Assembly: GCA_030691865.1 (NCBI GenBank)
Contig: JAUYDL010000008.1
Span: forward strand, 1 to 21,024
DNA: 21,024 nt
Origin: Candidatus Omnitrophota bacterium
GTDB lineage: Bacteria > Omnitrophota > Gorgyraeia > Gygaellales > Profunditerraquicolaceae
Direction of reading: 5' to 3'
Below the pieces are notes generated by a model. The model was not told the origin of the DNA, made no database searches, and saw nothing but the letters and a program-made list of their open reading frames with translations. Positions within the stretch are counted from its first letter, which is position 1, and every line of letters starts with the position of its first letter. Position numbers and translations under genes: made by a program. This document shows positions 13,869 to 21,024 of the stretch, piece after piece.

Positions 13869-14570
13869 GTGAAAATAAGCGCATTTGCTATTAGCGAGAT
13901 CGTTTTAGGTAAGCATAATGTTAAAGAAACCAGGCTTGATCAGGTAGATAAATTAGTCAAGGCTAAGAAAAAAACCTATCCGCAGATAGAATTAATTGCC
14001 GAAGAGTTAGCACAGGATGCAGATGTGATTATCTTGCCCCAAGATGCTAAAATGGATTTAATTCTTAAGGATTTAGAGTTTATGGAAACCCGTCTCGCTA
14101 AAAACCCTCCGGAGCAGGAAAGAATAGTTTTAGATAAGATGAAGGCAGCTTTGGAAAAAGAAGAATTTATTTTAACCTTAGGGTTAACGGCTGCTGAGCG
14201 CGAGATCATTTCCGGTTACGGTTTATTTACGCTTAAACCGGTAGTGGTAATTAAAAAAGAAGAGTTAGAGGATCTGGGTACGCTTTTGGCCAGGGTATTA
14301 GCTGAAAGTAAATATATCTGTTTTTTAACTGTGGGAGATAAAGAAAATCGCGCTTGGTTAATTAAACAGGGAACTTGCGCTTGGGAAGCGGCCGGGGCAA
14401 TTCATTCTGATATTCAACAAGGTTTTATCCGTGCGGAGATTATTAGTTTTACCGATTTTATAGCTTGTGGTGGAGAAGCTCAGGCTAAACAAGCCGGAAA
14501 GATGCGTTTGGAACAAAAAGATTATATTATGCAAGATGCGGATTTAGTTAATTTCCGGTTCAATAAGTAA
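13869..14570 (+). CDS. YchF/OLA1-related protein lacking the GTPase core
   Basis: A 233-residue protein. Its last 80 residues are the YchF C-terminal/TGS domain (DUF933): RAWLIKQGTCAWEAAGAIHS, GFIRAEIISFTDF and DYIMQDADLVNFRFNK align without gaps in memory to YchF/OLA1. The middle (MDLILKDLEFMETRL, then LTLGLTAAEREIISGYGLFT) matches the YchF helical arm. The N-terminus keeps only VKETRLDQVDKLVKAKKKTYPQIE, equal to the part of YchF after switch I. The P-loop, the DxAG motif and the NxxE/D nucleotide-specificity motif are all absent, and the protein is about 130 residues shorter than YchF. It is thus a pseudo-GTPase or a stand-alone ribosome/RNA-binding remnant. GTG 13869 follows GAAGG at 13858-13862. 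It is flanked by two palindromes. Confidence 0.8.
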   Translation: MKISAFAISEIVLGKHNVKETRLDQVDKLVKAKKKTYPQIELIAEELAQDADVIILPQDAKMDLILKDLEFMETRLAKNPPEQERIVLDKMKAALEKEEFILTLGLTAAEREIISGYGLFTLKPVVVIKKEELEDLGTLLARVLAESKYICFLTVGDKENRAWLIKQGTCAWEAAGAIHSDIQQGFIRAEIISFTDFIACGGEAQAKQAGKMRLEQKDYIMQDADLVNFRFNK

Positions 14571-14583
14571 ACCCGAAAAACTC

Positions 14584-14628
14584 GGGGACGGTTCTGTTTA
14601 TTTTTTTAAAATAAACAGAACCGTCCCC
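14584..14628. repeat. GGGGACGGTTCT palindrome, copy 2
   Basis: A perfect 21-bp inverted repeat: the arm 14584-14604, beginning GGGGACGGTTCTGTTTAT, pairs with 14608-14628 around a 3-T centre. It is followed by AGATTTTAA as in copy 1. It starts 13 bp after the YchF-like stop and ends 10 bp before the purH ATG, so it occupies the place where purH would need a ribosome-binding site. As RNA it would form a very stable hairpin, and with its T/A centre could end transcription in either direction. Confidence 0.85.
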
Positions 14629-14638
14629 AGATTTTAAA

Positions 14639-16195
14639 ATGATTAAAATTAAGCGAGCATTAATTAGTTTATCAGATAAAACCGGCATTGTAGAGTTAGC
14701 TAAAGAATAAAGGAATTTTGGCGTAGAGATTATTTCTACAGGCGGTACGGCAAAGCTTTTGCGTGAAAATAATATTGCGGTAACTGAGGTTTCCGCGTAT
14801 ACGGGTTTCCCCGAGATGCTTGATGGAAGGGTAAAAACCTTGCATCCTGTGATTCACGCCGGTCTGCTTGCCCTACGCAATAATCCTGAGCATATGCAAA
14901 GATTAATTGAGCATAACATCGGGCTGATTGATATGCTCATAGTTAATTTATATCCTTTCGGCAAGATTATTCAAAAATCTCAGGTGGATATTGCCGAAGT
15001 CATTGAGAACATTGATATCGGCGGGCCGGCGATGTTGCGCTCAGCGGCTAAAAATTGTCAGTCTGTAGCGGTAATTTGTAATCCGCAGCGTTATCCCCAA
15101 GTAATTGACCAGTTAAAGAAGAATAGTGGCTGCCTGAGCGAAGATTTAATGCGGCAATTAGGTGTCGAGGTTTATGGCCATACCAGTAAATATGACGCGG
15201 CAATTTATAATTATTTGAGCGATCGTTATAAAACCAATAAGGTAGCCGAGGATTTCCCCCAGGAGTTGGTTTTAGCTTTTGAAAAGATTCAGGTCTTGCG
15301 CTATGGAGAGAATCCGCATCAGCAGGGCGCTTTCTATAAAGAAAAGGGCAAATCTACAGGTTTAATTAATTTTAAGCAATTGCAAGGTAAAGAGCTTTCT
15401 TTTAACAATATCCTTGATCTTAATTCTGCCGTGGAGTTAGCTAAAGAGTTTAAAAATCCGGCGGCCGTCATTGTTAAGCACAATAATCCTTGTGGCGTGG
15501 CTGAAGATAAAGAGTTAGCCAGAGCATATTTAAGCGCCTGGAAAGCAGATAAGCTTTCGGCATTTGGCGGCATTGTAGCATTAAATAGAAAAATGGATTT
15601 AAAGACGGCCAAGCTTATAATTAAAAGCGGATTTTTGGAATGTATTATAGCTGTGGGTTTTGATCAGGAAGCTCAAGATTTATTTAAAGAAAAAAAGAAT
15701 TTGCGCCTGCTTGAACTGAATGATTGGAGTGTGGTTGACGATCTGCAGATGAAGCGGGTTAGCGGTGGCATGCTTTTAGAGACGCCTGACTCACTTACTC
15801 AGGATATCAATAATCTTAAAGTGGTGACTAAGAAAAAACCCAGCAAGGCTCAAATGCAAAGCTTGATTTTTGCCTGGAAGGTAGCCAAACACGTAAAATC
15901 TAATGCGATTGTTTTAGCCGCCGGGACGGCGACTGTGGGTATTGGTGCCGGACAGATGTCCCGCGTAGATTCGGTAATGATTGCAAAAACCAAATCTTCT
16001 AAACTTAGCCGGGGTTGCTGTTTAGCTTCGGATGCCTTTTTCCCCAAAGCCGATGCCATATCCTGGGCGCATAAAGCCGGCGCTAAGGCGATTATTCAGC
16101 CTGGGGGCTCTATCGCTGATCAAGAGATCATTGCTGCTTGTAATAAATATAAGCTGGCCATGGTTTTTACAGGTATAAGGCATTTTCGGCATTAA
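14639..16195 (+). pseudogene. purH: purH (AICAR transformylase/IMP cyclohydrolase) with in-frame TAA
   Basis: The reading frame from ATG 14639 gives IKRALISLSDKTGIVELAKE, then TAA (14708-14710, codon 24), then without frame change NFGVEIISTGGTAKLL and a complete PurH of normal length (519 codons including both stops). The rest is well preserved: DGRVKTLHP, MLIVNLYPF, GPAMLRSAAKN, the transformylase KHNNPCGVAE, and the end VFTGIRHFRH. A Leu codon (TTA) is typical at the interrupted position, so one substitution explains it. No Shine-Dalgarno sequence precedes ATG 14639 because the palindrome at 14584-14628 sits there. Downstream restart at TTG 14759 would lose part of the cyclohydrolase domain. 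Options are recent decay, recoding or a sequence error. The intact remainder argues for a recent event or an error. folC follows after 3 bp. Confidence 0.8.
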
Positions 16196-16198
16196 TGT

Positions 16199-17551
16199 AT
16201 GACCTACCCGGAAGTTATAAGCTACTTAAATTCTTTTACTAACTACGAAAAAAACACAAGCTATTCCTATAAAAAAGATTTAAAATTAGCGCGTATTAAA
16301 GGCTTTCTTTCGCTTTTAGGAAATCCTCAAGACTCTTTGCGTGTTATTCATATCGCCGGGACAAAAGGCAAGGGTTCAACTTGCGCTTTTGTAGCTTATA
16401 TCCTTAGAGAGTCAGGTTTTAGCGTCGGACTCTACACCTCACCCCATTTAAATGATTTTAGGGAAAGAATCAGAATTCTTAAGCCATCCGACTGCGATTC
16501 TAAACTAGAGGCCGGAGACTTTGAGGGCATGATTTCTAAAAAAGTATTATCGAGCTTAGTGAAAGAACTAAAGCCGGTGATTAATAAATATAATCGTAAT
16601 TCAAAATATGGTAAACTTTCATTTTTTGAAATTTATACCGCGATTGCCTTTTTATATTTTAAGCAGAAAAATACCGACTTCGTAGTTTTAGAAACTGGTA
16701 TGGGCGGCAGGCTGGATGCGACTAATGCTGCCGATTCTCTGGTTTGCGGGATTACCCCGCTTAGTTTTGAGCATGTACAGAAATTAGGCAATACTTTGGC
16801 TAAGATTGCCGCGGAGAAAGCGGGGGTTATTAAGAATAACGGTGCAATCGTAATTTCGGCTTTACAGGCCAAGGAAGCTCAGGAAGTAATTCATAATAGA
16901 TGTAAGAAATTTCAAGCCAAGCTTTATGAGGTAGGCAGACAGATAAAATATTCTAAGTCCAAAAGAGGCCTGGTGATTAAAGGTTTTAAAAATGATTACA
17001 AAAACTTACGCTTAAACCTCTTGGGGGAGCATCAGGCAGCTAATGCGGCTTTGGCTATTGGCCTGGTTGAAGGTTTGAGTTTTTACGGGTTTAATCTCAA
17101 GGTTTCCGCCATACGTCAAGGAGTTTATAATGCCGTCTGGCCGGGAAGATGTGAACTGGTTCAAAGAAATCCTCTGATTATTTTAGATGGCGCGCAGAAT
17201 TTGGCTTCCGTAGATGTTTTAAAAAGAGCAATAAGAGACAATTTTGGATCCGCCTTCGGCGGAAAATATAAAAAACTTATTTTAGTTTTAGGGATTTCCT
17301 CTGACAAGGATATCTCGGGAATTTGTAAAAAACTGGATTCTTTAGCTGATGAGATTATTCTTACCCGTGCTGCAACTTCCCGGGCAACTGATCCGGCAAA
17401 GTTAGCCGGCTATTTTAAGAGAAAACTACATTTGACGCAAAGCGTAAAAGAAGCTAAACTTTTAGCCAAAAGTTTAGCCGGTAAAAAGGATTTAATTTTA
17501 GTCACGGGTTCATTATTTGTGGTCGGAGAATTTAGAGATGTGGGAAGATAA
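16199..17551 (+). CDS. folC: Dihydrofolate synthase / folylpolyglutamate synthase
   Basis: A 450-residue Mur-ligase-type enzyme that adds glutamate to dihydropteroate and to folates using ATP. Visible motifs: VIHIAGTKGKGST (P-loop, residues 49-61), LYTSPHLNDFRERIRI, VLETGMGGRLDATN, ITPLSFEHVQKLGNT with IAAEKAGVIK (Mg and carbamylated-lysine region), LLGEHQAANAALAI, and RCELVQ with LDGAQN in the C-terminal domain. It is slightly longer than many FolC proteins because of an insert around residues 98-125 (KPSDCDSKLEAGDFEG onward). ATG 16199 lies 3 bp after purH, and the 3' end overlaps mnmE by 14 bp, so the three form one transcription unit. Confidence 0.92.
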   Translation: MTYPEVISYLNSFTNYEKNTSYSYKKDLKLARIKGFLSLLGNPQDSLRVIHIAGTKGKGSTCAFVAYILRESGFSVGLYTSPHLNDFRERIRILKPSDCDSKLEAGDFEGMISKKVLSSLVKELKPVINKYNRNSKYGKLSFFEIYTAIAFLYFKQKNTDFVVLETGMGGRLDATNAADSLVCGITPLSFEHVQKLGNTLAKIAAEKAGVIKNNGAIVISALQAKEAQEVIHNRCKKFQAKLYEVGRQIKYSKSKRGLVIKGFKNDYKNLRLNLLGEHQAANAALAIGLVEGLSFYGFNLKVSAIRQGVYNAVWPGRCELVQRNPLIILDGAQNLASVDVLKRAIRDNFGSAFGGKYKKLILVLGISSDKDISGICKKLDSLADEIILTRAATSRATDPAKLAGYFKRKLHLTQSVKEAKLLAKSLAGKKDLILVTGSLFVVGEFRDVGR

Positions 17552-18920
17552 CCTGCAAGATACAATTGCCGCAATTTCTACTGCCCTTGGCGAGGGCGGT
17601 ATTGGTATCGTACGCCTTAGTGGTAGAGAATCCTTAGCTATTGCTAATAAAATATTTGTGGGCCTGGATAAAAAGAAGCCGGCGCACTTTAAGAGCTATA
17701 CGATGCATTATGGCAAGATTGTCGATAACCATAAAATTATTGATGAGGTTATTCTTACCGTTATGCGTAGTCCTAAGTCTTATACCCGCCAGGATGTTGT
17801 GGAGATAAACTGTCACGGGGGCCTGTTGTCTTTGCGTAAGATTTTAGATTTAACTCTTAAACACGGTTGCCGTTTAGCTAGCCCGGGTGAGTTCACTAAG
17901 CGGGCGTTTTTAAACGGCCGCCTTGATCTGGCCCAGGCCGAAGCGGTGATTGATATTATTCGTGCTAAAACAGACTCTGCGCTTAAAATAAGCTTAGGGC
18001 AGTTAAGCGGCAGCCTATCCGGCGAGATCAATAAAATCCGCCAGGGGCTGTTAGATATTTTAGTAATCCTGGAGGCAAATATTGATTTTCCCGAAGAAGG
18101 TATCCAAGTGCAGGATCGGGCAGATTTATCGCTTGGCCTTACTGCTATGGATGCGCGGTTAAACGCATTATTAAGCAGTGCTTCCGGAGGCAGGATCCTG
18201 CGCGAAGGTCTCCATGTAGTTATTTGCGGTAAACCCAACGTAGGAAAATCTTCACTTTTAAATGCCTTGCTTAAGAAAGAGCGCTCGATTGTTACTCCGG
18301 TTGCCGGAACTACGCGTGATACCATTGAAGAGATGATGGACATAAAAGGTATCCCGGTAAGGATCGTGGATACTGCCGGAATCCTTAAGCCGCGCAATCT
18401 GATTGAGAAGAAAGCGGTAAGGCTCGCCCGGAGCCAAATTAGCTTAGCGGATCTGGTAATTATTTTATTTGACGCAAGCAACAAGCTGGATCATCGAGAC
18501 CGAAAATTGATTAAGGAAGTAAAAAATAAAAATGTTATCGCGGTAATTAATAAAATTGATTTAAAGGCGCGTATTGAAAAAAATGAAATTACCGGGGTAT
18601 TTTCTAAGGTCGTGGAGCTAGCGGCCAGATCAGGAAAAAATCTAAATCTCCTGGAGGATGCTCTTTATGATTTTGTTTATCAGGGAAAACTGCCTAGCCC
18701 GGAGTTTATGTTGGTAAGCAACCTAAGGCATATTCATGCTCTCCGGGATGCCCAGAAGCTTGTCGGTGAAGCCAGGGTTATCTTAGCCGATAAGCTGTCC
18801 ATAGAATTCATCACGCAAAATTTAAAAGACGCCTGCGTTTATTTGGATAAAATCTTGGGTAAAAATTTTTCCGCAGACCTGCTGGATAGAATTTTTATGG
18901 ATTTTTGTATCGGAAAATAA
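17538..18920 (+). CDS. mnmE: tRNA modification GTPase MnmE
   Basis: A 460-residue protein that with MnmG (not in the window) installs the carboxymethylaminomethyl group on wobble uridine of certain tRNAs. The N-terminal folate-binding domain starts DTIAAISTALGEGGIGIVRL and includes YTRQDVVEINCHGG and FTKRAFLNGRLDLAQAEAV. The G domain has GKPNVGKSSLLNAL (G1), GTTRDT (G2), DTAG (G3) and NKID (G4). The chain ends in FCIGK, the conserved MnmE C-terminus with the catalytic Cys. The frame opens at GTG 17517, but ATG 17538 (MWEDNLQDTI) gives the normal N-terminus and still overlaps folC by 14 bp. Its folate use fits the neighbouring folC. Confidence 0.95.
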   Translation: MWEDNLQDTIAAISTALGEGGIGIVRLSGRESLAIANKIFVGLDKKKPAHFKSYTMHYGKIVDNHKIIDEVILTVMRSPKSYTRQDVVEINCHGGLLSLRKILDLTLKHGCRLASPGEFTKRAFLNGRLDLAQAEAVIDIIRAKTDSALKISLGQLSGSLSGEINKIRQGLLDILVILEANIDFPEEGIQVQDRADLSLGLTAMDARLNALLSSASGGRILREGLHVVICGKPNVGKSSLLNALLKKERSIVTPVAGTTRDTIEEMMDIKGIPVRIVDTAGILKPRNLIEKKAVRLARSQISLADLVIILFDASNKLDHRDRKLIKEVKNKNVIAVINKIDLKARIEKNEITGVFSKVVELAARSGKNLNLLEDALYDFVYQGKLPSPEFMLVSNLRHIHALRDAQKLVGEARVILADKLSIEFITQNLKDACVYLDKILGKNFSADLLDRIFMDFCIGK

Positions 18921-18960
18921 TTAAAGCCCTGTTTCTTTAGGGGTTCATATGAAAAACTTA

Positions 18961-18989
18961 TTGCAGAAAGGTAGTTTTCGTTAGATAAT
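18961..18989 (+). promoter_or_regulatory. Promoter for folE
   Basis: TTGCAG (18961-18966) and GATAAT (18984-18989) are spaced by 17 nt, about 50 nt before the folE ATG at 19039. It lies in the 118-bp gap after mnmE and crosses a spurious 11-codon frame (18949-18984). folE has GAGGTGAG (19023-19030) as its ribosome site. Consensus match only. Confidence 0.45.
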
Positions 18990-19038
18990 ATTCCTTAAGA
19001 GTTTTTGCTCAATTAATTTTTTCGAGGTGAGTTAATTT

Positions 19039-19596
19039 ATGGATAAGTTAAAGATTGAAAAGGCAATGCGCCAGATATTAGAGGCAATCGGCGAGGATCC
19101 AAAAAGGAAAGACCTTTTAGAGACTCCTCGGCGGGTTGCTCAAATGTATGAAGAGATTTTTTCTGGTATCAAGCAAGATCCGGAAAAAGAGCTTGAAGTT
19201 ATTTTAGAGCAAAAGCATCATGAGATTATTCTTTTACGAGGGGTACCTTTGGCCAGCATGTGTGAACATCATTTTTTACCTTTTGTAGGCGAGGTGAGTG
19301 TCGCTTATATACCTAAAAACGGCAGGGTTACTGGTTTAAGTAAATTGGTACGTGTTATTGAAATTCTTGCGCGCCGGCCGCAGGTTCAGGAGAGGTTGAC
19401 TACTCAGATCGCTGAGATCATTATGTCCAAATTAAAACCATTGGGGGTTATGGTTGTTATCGAAGCCGATCATATGTGTATGTCGATGCGCGGCGTAAGA
19501 AAACCCGGGACGATGACGGTAACTAGCGCAGTGCGTGGGATTTTTAAAGAGAATGAAAAGACCCGTTCCGAGGCACTCGCCTTAATGCGTCAGTAG
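19039..19596 (+). CDS. folE: GTP cyclohydrolase I
   Basis: A 185-residue enzyme that converts GTP to 7,8-dihydroneopterin triphosphate, the first step of folate (and pterin or queuosine precursor) synthesis. The zinc ligands are all present: Cys75 and His78 in MCEHHFLPF, and Cys147 in ADHMCMSMRG. Other family sequences are TPRRVAQMYEEIFSG, GLSKLVRVIEILARRPQVQE and RKPGTMTVTSAVRG. The length is usual for the type IA (FolE1) enzyme. It begins its own unit (promoter 18961-18989), separate from the purH-folC-mnmE block. It is followed after 58 bp of A-rich sequence by the lipoprotein gene, possibly co-transcribed. Confidence 0.95.
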   Translation: MDKLKIEKAMRQILEAIGEDPKRKDLLETPRRVAQMYEEIFSGIKQDPEKELEVILEQKHHEIILLRGVPLASMCEHHFLPFVGEVSVAYIPKNGRVTGLSKLVRVIEILARRPQVQERLTTQIAEIIMSKLKPLGVMVVIEADHMCMSMRGVRKPGTMTVTSAVRGIFKENEKTRSEALALMRQ

Positions 19597-19654
19597 ATAC
19601 ACTAGTAATAGTAGTATAAAAACAAAATAAAAAATAAAGAAAGGAAAAATAGCT

Positions 19655-20602
19655 TTGAGAAAAATTTTGTTCTTATTATTCCTGACATTTGTTCTATCCG
19701 GCTGCGCTACTTATAAATTTCAGAAGCCTGCTACCTCCAGCGCTGGAGGCTATTTGGCCTGTTATAACGGTAAGCCTATTTCAGAATATACCGTGGGAAA
19801 AGAAAAAACCCTTCCGGATTTAACTTTGGCCAAGGAACGTTTTAAACGCCGCAGGTCTACAGTGGAGTATTATTATAAACAGATGGACCAAATTGAGTCG
19901 CGTTTAAAAGAATTCTTTTGGGAGCCTCCGGTAATGATTGTCGGATTTTTGGGCGGAGTTTTACGCTGGCCGTTTATTGCTGTGGCAGATTATAAATATA
20001 ATCATAACCCTAAATATAAAGCCAGAGTGGACAGGCGGGATGAAGAAAAAGAAACATTGGAAACAGCGCGTATTGTTAGACTTAAAAAAGAACTCAATGC
20101 TTATATTGCTAAAGATTTAGCCAAAGAATCTGGAGGACAGGGTGTAGTTGCGGCTCCTGCGCTCAAATCTCAGCCGGAAGTTCTACCAGCTAGCCCTGAA
20201 CTTTTACAACCGGCTCCGGTATTACCTGTGATTCAGGAGGTTATACCTAAAACAGAAACATCTCCGGTTAATCCGGAAACAGCCTCTGAGCCCCTAACTC
20301 CTTCTGCGGCGACTGCCGCAGTGGCTCAGCCACCAGTGGCAGTGATTATCGCCCAGCCTGTCAAAGGCTATGCTCCTCTTAAGGTGAATTTTTCTGGCCA
20401 GAAATCACATTCTAAGTCGGGGAAGATTATCTCTTATTTATGGGATTTTGGCGATGGGGATACTTCTACCCAGAAAAATCCTGAGAATACCTATTGGAGT
20501 ACTACTTTTGGCTCGCGCAGCTTCACCGTTACCCTTACCGTCAGGGACCAGGCAGGTTCTGTCTCCAGCACCACCTCCATAATTGAAGTAACCACGCGCT
20601 AA
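19655..20602 (+). CDS. Lipoprotein with C-terminal PKD domain
   Basis: A 315-residue predicted lipoprotein. The N-terminus is a type II signal peptide with lipobox LSGC (lipidated Cys17). Residues about 60-155 are charged and helical (KERFKRRRSTVEYYYKQMD with a short hydrophobic stretch near PPVMIVGFLGGVLRWPFIAV). Residues about 160-225 are a Pro/Ala/Val-rich linker. Residues about 227-315 are a PKD fold with YLWDFGDGDTST, a spaced NTY and a C-terminal TVTLTVRDQAG strand. PKD domains usually mediate protein-protein or carbohydrate contacts at the cell surface. Start TTG 19655 is chosen because AAAGAAAGG lies about 10 nt upstream and it gives the signal peptide directly. No enzyme activity is suggested. 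A structural or adhesive envelope role is inferred. Confidence 0.8.
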   Translation: MRKILFLLFLTFVLSGCATYKFQKPATSSAGGYLACYNGKPISEYTVGKEKTLPDLTLAKERFKRRRSTVEYYYKQMDQIESRLKEFFWEPPVMIVGFLGGVLRWPFIAVADYKYNHNPKYKARVDRRDEEKETLETARIVRLKKELNAYIAKDLAKESGGQGVVAAPALKSQPEVLPASPELLQPAPVLPVIQEVIPKTETSPVNPETASEPLTPSAATAAVAQPPVAVIIAQPVKGYAPLKVNFSGQKSHSKSGKIISYLWDFGDGDTSTQKNPENTYWSTTFGSRSFTVTLTVRDQAGSVSSTTSIIEVTTR

Positions 20603-20648
20603 TTTAGTTATTGATCAGGGCCTTTTTCAGGAAACTCGTTTATTTTAG

Positions 20649-20654
20649 TATAAT
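20649..20654 (+). promoter_or_regulatory. Possible -10 box for the TMTC/PMT-like gene
   Basis: A perfect TATAAT sits 46 nt before the GTG at 20700 in the short gap after the lipoprotein gene. The corresponding -35 (TTTTCA/TTCAGG around 20624-20631) is weak. AGGAGG at 20682-20687 is the ribosome site, with a rather long 12-nt spacing to the GTG. Confidence 0.35.
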
Positions 20655-20699
20655 TGAAAAAAGATATTAGCGTAGGTTCGCAGGAGGAATATTTTAATC

Positions 20700-21024
20700 G
20701 TGAAAAAATTTAAAATAATTATTCCTATTTTTTTAATTCTCATCGTTACCCTGGCCTCTTTTTATCCTTCTCTTAAGAATAATTTCACAAACTGGGATGA
20801 TAATTTGTATGTAACTTAAAATAAAGCTATTCGGTCTATAACGCTAGCAAATTTAAAAAATATTTCTACCTCATTTTTTGTCACGCATTATCAGCCGGTA
20901 ACAATTTTTTCTTATTTGCTGGAGTATCATTTTTTTAAACTAAATCCATTTAATTATCATTTAACCAATCTTATCCTGCACCTCTTAAATTGCTTATTGG
21001 TCTTCTGGCTAATTTATATGCTTA
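20700..21024 (+). pseudogene. TMTC/PMT-like TPR membrane protein, 5' part, with in-frame TAA
   Basis: The frame from GTG 20700 gives a hydrophobic membrane anchor (KKFKIIIPIFLILIVTLASF), then NFTNWDDNLYVT, then TAA (20817-20819, codon 40), and continues in frame with NKAIRSITLANLKNISTSFF, HYQPVTIFSYLLEYHFFKLN and YHLTNLILHLLNCLLVFWLI to the window edge. That series, especially WDDxxYV, HYQPxT and HLTNLILHLLN, is typical of the N-terminal membrane part of TMTC/PMT-like proteins with TPR tails. Family members usually carry Glu or Asp at the interrupted position, so GAA to TAA by one substitution is the simplest cause. The gene continues beyond the window; only about 108 codons are visible. Confidence 0.6.

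Noticed and set aside
17813..18484. 223-codon open frame on the minus strand inside mnmE
   Set aside because: It is a shadow of the clear MnmE reading frame, with Ser/Arg/Ile-rich composition and no domain.
18949..18984. Eleven-codon frame MKNLLQKGSFR before folE with AGGGG upstream
   Set aside because: It contains the better-supported folE promoter, so it would not be on the folE transcript; it is too short to judge.
1..21024. CRISPR array, insertion sequence with transposase, integrase, tRNA or rRNA genes
   Set aside because: I looked for regularly spaced repeats, transposase or integrase motifs and cloverleaf or rRNA sequences and found none; only palindromic elements without their own enzyme are present.

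Overview
The window looks like a piece of an AT-rich, Gram-negative, probably uncultured bacterial genome. A Candidatus Omnitrophota (PVC group) origin is my best guess. It rests on gene style (PAC2 protein, tandem Ddl-like ATP-grasp ligases, a TMTC/PMT-type membrane protein) and on intergenic GGGGACGGTTCTGTTT palindromes that I associate with such genomes; this is recognition from memory, not a search result. A signal-peptide beta-barrel protein ending in Phe and a lipobox protein point to an outer membrane. All genes I accept lie on the + strand.

Layout. 1-614: no convincing gene; two intrinsic-terminator-like hairpins, a GC-rich palindrome cluster and a promoter. 615-2129: beta-barrel outer-membrane protein. 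2204-4727: four genes joined by overlaps (stand-alone MetRS-type tRNA-binding domain, YkgJ-like Cys-cluster protein, DUF2156 protein, DnaQ-type exonuclease with a WYL-like tail). 4803-8487: PilZ / transmembrane / coiled-coil / alpha-alpha-barrel fusion, then an EndoIII/MagIII-like glycosylase and an M20 peptidase, both overlapping their neighbours. 8605-10246: PAC2 protein and HAD phosphatase. 10338-10487: a compact promoter-to-terminator unit of about 115 nt with no convincing ORF, a small-RNA candidate. 10592-13767: two tandem D-Ala-D-Ala-ligase-like ATP-grasp enzymes and a lysine 2,3-aminomutase-like radical SAM enzyme, packed with no gaps. 13788-14628: a YchF relative lacking its GTPase core, with a copy of the GGGGACGGTTCT palindrome on each side. 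14639-18920: purH (interrupted by an in-frame TAA), folC and mnmE. 19039-20602: folE and a PKD lipoprotein. 20700-end: start of a TMTC/PMT-like membrane protein, also interrupted by an in-frame TAA.

How the genes fit together. purH, folC and folE concern purine and folate one-carbon metabolism, mnmE tRNA modification. The block most likely to be a distinct system is 10592-13767: a beta-lysine-forming enzyme co-translated with two peptide-bond-forming ligases, which suggests, as inference only, synthesis of a beta-lysine-containing small molecule or cell-wall component. The YchF-derived protein without P-loop, the PilZ-hydrolase-like fusion, the exonuclease-WYL fusion and the two TAA-interrupted genes are the other points worth a second look.
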